Shown here piece after piece: positions 58,452 through 64,000 of a stretch of DNA of 64,000 nucleotides. The translations under genes were made by a program, and so were the position numbers. Source of the DNA: Moritella dasanensis ArB 0140 (GTDB taxonomy: Bacteria; Pseudomonadota; Gammaproteobacteria; Enterobacterales; Moritellaceae); assembly GCF_000276805.1 (NCBI RefSeq), contig NZ_AKXQ01000007.1:147314-211313 (forward strand), given 5' to 3'. The notes below the pieces were generated by a model. That model was given only the letters and a program-made list of their open reading frames with translations, had not been told where the DNA came from and ran no database searches. The stretch's first letter is position 1, and each line of letters opens with the position of its first letter.

Positions 58452-60662
58452 ATGGCTGAACAGTTTTCTTTAACGATTGCGGGCTCCCGCAAGCGTTTAC
58501 TTAAAGATAAACTTGCAGAATACGGTATTAAAATGGGCGGTGGTGTTGTACTGATGACACTTTTGTTAATATTTTTCTATCTATTATATGTGGTTTATCC
58601 GGTTTTTGAATCTGCGAAAGTAGAATCTAAAGCACAATACAGCCAATCTTTTGCTGGTAAAACCTATGCATTAGCAATGGAAGAGCAAAACGAGATTGCT
58701 TACCGTTATAGTGACTTAGGGATTAACTTCTTTAATACTATGGATCCTAGTGTGGCGTTAATGCAGTATGCATTACCACAACAAGCCGCATCATTTGGTC
58801 TAAGTGGACCAACATCATCAGCCGTGGTATTCGGTTTGAATGATGGTCATGCGATTGTCGCTGCAGCAGATTTCGATATTACTTATCCGAATGATGTACG
58901 ACTCATTACCCCACAAATTGAGTTTCCGTTTGGCCAACAACCGATTGAAATTGATAGCCAAGGGCAAACACTAAAAAATATTGCCATTGAAGTTGAAGGT
59001 GAAAACGCTGCGATTGTTGCGGTAACCGCCGATAATCGTGGTGTGTTATTACGCTACGTTGCTGAAGAAAACTTCATGACAGAAGAGTTGGAGTGGAGCA
59101 GTGAAAGAATCGAACTGCCTTCAATGCCAATGGATATTGACCAAGTATTGCTAACACCTAACTTCCGTTTCATTTTTATGCGCAGTGGTAACAAACTGTC
59201 TATCTACGATATCCGTGATACCGATGATATTTCCATTGTTGAAGTGTTAGACATTAATGAACACCAACAGAATGTTACTCATGTGGCATTGCTCACAGGT
59301 GCAAGTTCATTATTAGTTGGTAATGACAATGGCGTAGTCAGTCAGTGGTTTGAAGTGGCGAAAGACGGTGAGCGTAAGTTTACTAAGATTCGTCAGTTCG
59401 ATGCTAAATCAAGTGTGACTGATATTACCATTGAATATTCACGTAAAGGTTTCATGACTGTGGGGGCGGATAATAGCTTAAGCATTTTCCATACTACTGG
59501 CGAAACAACATTATTACACCAAGACCTTAAAATGGGTTCACTGCAACACGTTGCTATCTCTCCTCGCGCAAATGCGTTTATGGTTGAATCAGAACAAGGT
59601 ATTGGTTTTTACAAGCTAACCAATGAGCATCCAGAAGTAACATGGAGCGCATTGTGGCAAGAAGTTTGGTATGAAGGTTATCCTGAACCAGATTATGTTT
59701 GGCAGTCAACATCAGCATCAGATGACTTCGAAGCGAAATTAAGCTTAGTGCCAATCACGTTTGGTACCATTAAAGCGGCATTCTATGCGATGTTATTCGC
59801 GGTGCCGATTGCGGTAGCGGGTGCTATTTATACTGCTTACTTCATGAATTCTGGTTTACGTAAAGTAATCAAACCAACCGTTGAAATTATGGAAGCCTTA
59901 CCAACGGTGATCCTTGGTTTCCTTGCGGGTCTGTGGTTAGCACCGTTTGTGGAAATGCATTTACCTGGGGTCATGATGATCGCGGTGTTATTGCCATTCT
60001 CCGCCGTACTGGTGGCTGCAATTTGGCATTTCTTACCACAGTCATTTGTAAATCGTGTTCCTGAAGGCGCACACGTTATCATCCTATTGCCAGTATTACT
60101 GTTGGTGGGTTACTTATCGGTATTAGCTAGCCCGCTAGTAGAAGATTTAGTATTTGATGGTGATGCACGTGCTTACATCAATGATATCTTTGGTTTCGAC
60201 CAGCGTAACTCACTGATTGTGGGTATTGCGATGGGCTTTGCGGTTATTCCGACTATCTTCTCGATTGCTGAAGATGCGATTTTCAGTGTACCAAAACATT
60301 TAACGCAAGGTTCATTAGCGTTAGGTGCGACAAGCTGGCAAACACTGGTTAAAGTGGTATTGCTAACAGCAAGTCCAGGTATCTTCTCTGCTGTCATGAT
60401 GGGTCTAGGCCGCGCGGTTGGTGAAACGATGATTGTATTAATGGCAACCGGTAATACCCCGGTAATGGACTTCAATATCTTCTCTGGTATGAGAACATTG
60501 GCAGCCAACATTGCGGTAGAAATGCCTGAATCAGAAGTGGGTAGTTCGCATTATCGCGTCCTGTTCTTAGCAGCCTTCGTACTGTTTGTATTGACGTTTA
60601 TATTCAATACCATTGCGGAATTCGTGAGACAGCGTTTACGTGAAAAATACAGCGCGATTTAA
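58452..60662 (+). CDS. pstC: Phosphate ABC transporter permease PstC, long form
   Basis: Permease subunit of the Pst importer. At 736 residues it is more than twice the E. coli length (319). One N-terminal membrane segment (about 32-52) is followed by some 370 residues of predicted beta-rich periplasmic domain, and the ABC permease domain of about six helices begins near residue 435. The EAA loop region reads [20 protein letters not shown]. Long PstC is known in Vibrio and Shewanella relatives. GAGGGAAAG sits just before the ATG. First gene of the pstCAB-phoU operon. Confidence 0.94.
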   Translation: MAEQFSLTIAGSRKRLLKDKLAEYGIKMGGGVVLMTLLLIFFYLLYVVYPVFESAKVESKAQYSQSFAGKTYALAMEEQNEIAYRYSDLGINFFNTMDPSVALMQYALPQQAASFGLSGPTSSAVVFGLNDGHAIVAAADFDITYPNDVRLITPQIEFPFGQQPIEIDSQGQTLKNIAIEVEGENAAIVAVTADNRGVLLRYVAEENFMTEELEWSSERIELPSMPMDIDQVLLTPNFRFIFMRSGNKLSIYDIRDTDDISIVEVLDINEHQQNVTHVALLTGASSLLVGNDNGVVSQWFEVAKDGERKFTKIRQFDAKSSVTDITIEYSRKGFMTVGADNSLSIFHTTGETTLLHQDLKMGSLQHVAISPRANAFMVESEQGIGFYKLTNEHPEVTWSALWQEVWYEGYPEPDYVWQSTSASDDFEAKLSLVPITFGTIKAAFYAMLFAVPIAVAGAIYTAYFMNSGLRKVIKPTVEIMEALPTVILGFLAGLWLAPFVEMHLPGVMMIAVLLPFSAVLVAAIWHFLPQSFVNRVPEGAHVIILLPVLLLVGYLSVLASPLVEDLVFDGDARAYINDIFGFDQRNSLIVGIAMGFAVIPTIFSIAEDAIFSVPKHLTQGSLALGATSWQTLVKVVLLTASPGIFSAVMMGLGRAVGETMIVLMATGNTPVMDFNIFSGMRTLAANIAVEMPESEVGSSHYRVLFLAAFVLFVLTFIFNTIAEFVRQRLREKYSAI

Positions 60663-60689
60663 TCTAATGCTTGTAACTAGGATATTAAA

Positions 60690-62336
60690 ATGAAAAATTG
60701 GTTTCGCTCAGGATCGCCTTGGATATGGATGACAGGTGGTGCTGTAAGCATAAGTTTGATTGCAGTACTTGGTTTGTTAATGTTGATCGCATGGCGTGGT
60801 CTGACTTACTTTTGGCCAAGTGCGATACATGAATTTAATGTACAGCTAGAAGATGGCTCAAGTCGCACTATTATTGGTGAGATTTACGACCGTGAAGTCG
60901 TGCCTATTCAGCGCTTACTCGAAGCGGGTGTCAAGATTGACCCGACGCTAGAAACAGTAGAGCGTATTTTAGTTAAAACCGGTAACCGTGAATATGTTGA
61001 TTTAGATTTCAGCTGGTTACTGGGGCCTGCAATTACCGAGCAATCAACACCAGCTGCAGTTGCTGTGTTTGAACGTTTCAATAACGGTAACTTTTACGGT
61101 TACCCGGTTGCTATCGAAGAAGATGGGGTGAAGAAGACCTTAACGTCTGCGGCGCAATTAGATGCCTTGATTGACCGTGCTGTCGCATTGAACGACAAAG
61201 CACAAGATCTACAGAAAGGTGATATTAGTTCAGTTAACTATGAGTTAGAGCGTATTCGCTTAAAGTTACGTAGTTATGAACTGAAAGATGAACTGACTAG
61301 CGAGATTGAAGCGAAATACAGCAAGATTTCTGCAGGACTGCGTGCCGAATACCAAATTGATGAAGCGCAATTATTCAGTTATCGTGACCAAGCTAATCGT
61401 GATGCTGTTATTGTCAAAGACATGCGTGGTGAAGAAGTTCGTATTCCATTATCAAACGTGCTGGACGTGACTTACCCGAACGACATGAGTATCGTCAGTA
61501 AGATCGGTCATTGGTTTGGTAACATGGGTAGCTTTATTACCAGCGACCCACGTGAAGCAAATACCGAAGGCGGTGTTTTTCCGGCTATCTTTGGTACCAT
61601 CTTTATGGTGATGTTGATGGCTGTTATTGTGACGCCATTAGGTGTGGTTGCAGCGATTTACTTACACGAATATGCACCGAAGAATGGTTTAACGAAAATG
61701 ATCCGTATTGCGGTGATTAACCTCGCCGGTGTACCATCAATCGTATACGGTGTATTTGGTCTGGGTTTCTTTGTTTACATGTTAGGTGGTTCTATTGATG
61801 AACTATTCTATCCTGAATCGTCACCATCACCGGTATTTGGTTCGCCAGGGGTATTATGGTCGGCATTAACATTGGCTATCTTAACGTTACCTGTGGTAAT
61901 TGTATCAACGGAAGAAGGCTTATCGCGTATTCCGACATCATTACGTCAAGGTTCGCTGGCACTGGGTGCAACGAAGTTTGAAACGTTATGGCGTATTATT
62001 GTGCCAATGGCAAGTCCGGCTATTATGACGGGTCTTATTCTTGCTGTTGCGCGTGCTGCGGGTGAAGTTGCACCGTTAATGCTAGTGGGTGTAGTCAAAC
62101 TTGCACCAACACTGCCGGTTGATATGAACTTTCCGTACATTCACGTTGAACGTAAGTTCATGCACTTAGGTTTCCACATTTATGATGTTGGTTTCCAAAG
62201 TCCAAACGTAGAAGCGGCAAGACCATTAGTTTATGCCACGTCGTTCTTGTTAGTCACGGTTATTATCGGACTAAACTTAACGGCCATTGGTGTGCGTAAC
62301 CATTTACGCGAAAAATTCAAAAATTTAGAGCTATAG
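60690..62336 (+). CDS. pstA: Phosphate ABC transporter permease PstA, long form
   Basis: Second permease of the Pst importer, 548 residues against 296 in E. coli. After the first membrane segment (about 14-36) there is an extra-cytoplasmic insert of about 250 residues, partly coiled coil ([20 protein letters not shown] and [20 protein letters not shown]). The permease domain starts near residue 290, with [20 protein letters not shown] as its EAA loop. 27 bp after pstC; pstB follows after 8 bp. Confidence 0.94.
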   Translation: MKNWFRSGSPWIWMTGGAVSISLIAVLGLLMLIAWRGLTYFWPSAIHEFNVQLEDGSSRTIIGEIYDREVVPIQRLLEAGVKIDPTLETVERILVKTGNREYVDLDFSWLLGPAITEQSTPAAVAVFERFNNGNFYGYPVAIEEDGVKKTLTSAAQLDALIDRAVALNDKAQDLQKGDISSVNYELERIRLKLRSYELKDELTSEIEAKYSKISAGLRAEYQIDEAQLFSYRDQANRDAVIVKDMRGEEVRIPLSNVLDVTYPNDMSIVSKIGHWFGNMGSFITSDPREANTEGGVFPAIFGTIFMVMLMAVIVTPLGVVAAIYLHEYAPKNGLTKMIRIAVINLAGVPSIVYGVFGLGFFVYMLGGSIDELFYPESSPSPVFGSPGVLWSALTLAILTLPVVIVSTEEGLSRIPTSLRQGSLALGATKFETLWRIIVPMASPAIMTGLILAVARAAGEVAPLMLVGVVKLAPTLPVDMNFPYIHVERKFMHLGFHIYDVGFQSPNVEAARPLVYATSFLLVTVIIGLNLTAIGVRNHLREKFKNLEL

Positions 62337-62344
62337 GAAAGAAC

Positions 62345-63163
62345 ATGATTGATATGAGTTCAAATTTGACTGATGCAGTAAGCTTAGATGTTAATAACTT
62401 ATCAGCAGCAGATACAGCATTAGAAATTAAAAACTTAGATTTATTCTATGGTGACAAGCAAGCTTTGTTTGATGTGAGTATGAAAATACCGAAAAAACAA
62501 GTCACCGCTTTCATCGGTCCGTCTGGTTGTGGTAAATCAACCCTGTTACGTTGTATTAACCGCATGAATGACCTGGTTGATATCTGCCATATTAAAGGCG
62601 ATATTAACTTACATGATAAAAATATTTATGACCGTGATGTTGATGTAGCAACACTGCGTCGTAATGTTGGTATGGTGTTCCAGCGTCCTAATCCATTCCC
62701 TAAATCAATTTATGAAAATGTAGTTTATGGTTTACGCTTACAAGGCATCAATGATAAACGTCGTTTAGATGAAGCGGCTGAATCTTCACTACGTGGTGCA
62801 GCAATCTGGGATGAAGTGAAAGACCGTTTACACGAGAATGCATTCGGTTTATCGGGTGGTCAGCAGCAACGTTTAGTTATCGCTCGCGCTATTGCCATTG
62901 AGCCTGAGATCTTATTGCTGGATGAACCAACATCGGCACTGGATCCTATTTCGACATTGGTTATTGAAGAATTGATCACAAAGCTGAAGGAAAAATTCAC
63001 CGTTGTTATCGTAACGCATAACATGCAACAAGCTGCGCGTGTATCAGACCATACTGCATTTATGTATATGGGTAAGCTGGTTGAATACTCAGATACGAAT
63101 ACGTTATTTACCACACCCGCTAAAAAGCAGACAGAAGATTATATTACGGGTAAATACGGTTAA
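62345..63163 (+). CDS. pstB: Phosphate ABC transporter ATPase PstB
   Basis: ATPase of the Pst importer. Walker [12 protein letters not shown] (57-67), Q-loop [16 protein letters not shown], signature [15 protein letters not shown], Walker [12 protein letters not shown] and H-loop [19 protein letters not shown]. 272 residues is normal (257 in E. coli, plus a short N-terminus; ATG at 62354 is an alternative start). AGGA just upstream of the ATG. Also takes part in PhoR signalling through PhoU. Confidence 0.97.
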   Translation: MIDMSSNLTDAVSLDVNNLSAADTALEIKNLDLFYGDKQALFDVSMKIPKKQVTAFIGPSGCGKSTLLRCINRMNDLVDICHIKGDINLHDKNIYDRDVDVATLRRNVGMVFQRPNPFPKSIYENVVYGLRLQGINDKRRLDEAAESSLRGAAIWDEVKDRLHENAFGLSGGQQQRLVIARAIAIEPEILLLDEPTSALDPISTLVIEELITKLKEKFTVVIVTHNMQQAARVSDHTAFMYMGKLVEYSDTNTLFTTPAKKQTEDYITGKYG

Positions 63164-63237
63164 TTAAGACTTTTTTGTTTTAATAAAGAGTTAGATTTAA
63201 TAAAGAATTAGCGTGAATACACGCAAAAGGACACAAA

Positions 63238-63945
63238 ATGGATAATTTAACATTAGGCCGTCATATTTCTGGCCAATTTAATGCAGAGTTAGAAAGTATT
63301 CGTAACCAAGTAATGGTGATGGGTGGATTGGTTGAAGAACAACTTAACTCAGCAATTGAAGTATTATCATCACAAGATATTGATAGTGCCAACAAGATCA
63401 TCGATACCGATAAAAGCGTCAACTCAATGGAAGTGGCGATTGATGAAGCTTGCACACGTATTATTGCAAAGCGCCAACCGGCAGCAAGTGATTTACGTCT
63501 GGTCATGGCCATCATTAAAACCATTACCGATTTAGAACGCATTGGTGATGTGGCTGACCGTATTGCCCGCACTGTGATTGAAAACCGTAACAAGAAATCA
63601 CCGCCGCTGGTAAGCATGGAAAACATGGGCCGTCATACGGTTAAAATGTTACATGACGTACTGGATGCTTTCGCGCGTATGGATGTTGATGCGGCGTTTA
63701 AAGTATATCAAGAAGATGTCAAAGTTGACCGTGAATACGAAAGTATCATTCGTGAATTAATGACGTACATGATGGAAGATCCACGTTCAATCCCACAAGT
63801 ACTGAATGTACTTTGGTGTGCACGTGCACTAGAACGTGTAGGTGACCGTTGTCAGAATATTTCTGAATACATTATCTACTTTGTTAAAGGTAAAGATATT
63901 CGCCATATTAATCACGACGAAGTGAGGGATTTACTCGCCAAATAG
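63238..63945 (+). CDS. phoU: Phosphate signalling protein PhoU
   Basis: Negative regulator that links the Pst transporter to PhoR. 235 residues in two three-helix PhoU repeats ([20 protein letters not shown] with [20 protein letters not shown] in the first; [20 protein letters not shown] in the second), each with an acidic metal-binding E(D)xxxD region such as [12 protein letters not shown] and [15 protein letters not shown]. 74 bp after pstB. Last gene of the operon within the window. Confidence 0.96.
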   Translation: MDNLTLGRHISGQFNAELESIRNQVMVMGGLVEEQLNSAIEVLSSQDIDSANKIIDTDKSVNSMEVAIDEACTRIIAKRQPAASDLRLVMAIIKTITDLERIGDVADRIARTVIENRNKKSPPLVSMENMGRHTVKMLHDVLDAFARMDVDAAFKVYQEDVKVDREYESIIRELMTYMMEDPRSIPQVLNVLWCARALERVGDRCQNISEYIIYFVKGKDIRHINHDEVRDLLAK

Positions 63946-63966
63946 GCGGGTTATATTCCGCCTTTC
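63944..63966 (+). terminator. Possible terminator after phoU
   Basis: Stem AGGCGG with CCGCCT around an 8-nt loop, followed by only three T. It overlaps the phoU stop. Nothing else is seen up to base 64000. Confidence 0.4.
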
Positions 63967-64000
63967 AGTGAATGATTTAAGCCTTGTTTATCAATTGATA

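Overview
The window is a chromosomal segment of a gammaproteobacterium. Gene content and order, AT-rich intergenic DNA, the ssrA-smpB-ratA-ratB-bamE-recN-nadK-grpE block, the secG-tRNA-Leu-tRNA-fMet-rimP-nusA-infB-rbfA-truB-rpsO-pnp-nlpI block and long Vibrio/Shewanella-type PstC and PstA all fit a marine relative of Vibrionales/Alteromonadales. From memory of protein similarity a Moritella-like genome is the best guess; the genus is an inference. No prophage, insertion sequence or CRISPR array was seen.

Layout. 1-4.8 kb: 3' part of oppF, a periplasmic 5'-nucleotidase lipoprotein, a Tsx/OmpK-like outer-membrane channel, a DUF1097 membrane protein and a possible 41-residue peptide gene. 5.1-11.4 kb: complete ribose operon rbsDACBKR behind a perfect 50-bp palindrome built from LacI-family half-sites. 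11.5-14.3 kb: a small secreted protein, a porin, two small lipoproteins bracketed by identical terminator stems, and tmRNA. 14.3-20.1 kb: smpB, ratA, ratB, bamE, recN (LexA box), nadK and grpE (sigma-32 promoter). 20.2-24.8 kb: anmK, a mepM-like endopeptidase gene, tyrS and a TRIC-type channel gene. 24.8-25.7 kb: mostly non-coding, but holding a probable 27-residue hydrophobic peptide gene with its own terminator.

25.7-43.3 kb is a transcription/translation and RNA-processing block: greA, yhbY, rlmE, ftsH, folP, glmM, secG, two tRNAs, rimP, nusA, infB, rbfA, truB, rpsO, pnp and nlpI. 43.4-49.3 kb holds ubiV-ubiU and divergent ubiT (oxygen-independent ubiquinone hydroxylation), a flavodoxin-fold reductase, a GNAT acetyltransferase, a YfhL-type ferredoxin and trhP (tRNA U34 hydroxylation). 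Three U32-family Fe-S proteins therefore lie within 6 kb of two candidate redox partners.

49.5-64 kb is a phosphate region: a Na+/Pi cotransporter, rdgC, phoB-phoR, pstS, an NNP-family nitrate/nitrite transporter, a GcvR-like ACT protein, and pstC-pstA-pstB-phoU. Three promoters (Na+/Pi transporter, pstS, pstC) carry PhoB half-sites exactly 11 bp apart, followed 10 bp later by a -10 hexamer. Two transport routes for phosphate are thus probably under one regulator encoded in the same stretch.

Most of the window is conserved core genome. The parts least explained are the two tiny ORFs, the paired lipoproteins, the rbs palindrome, the PhoB-like 11-bp repeat after the nitrate transporter gene, and the redox genes between ubiT and trhP.
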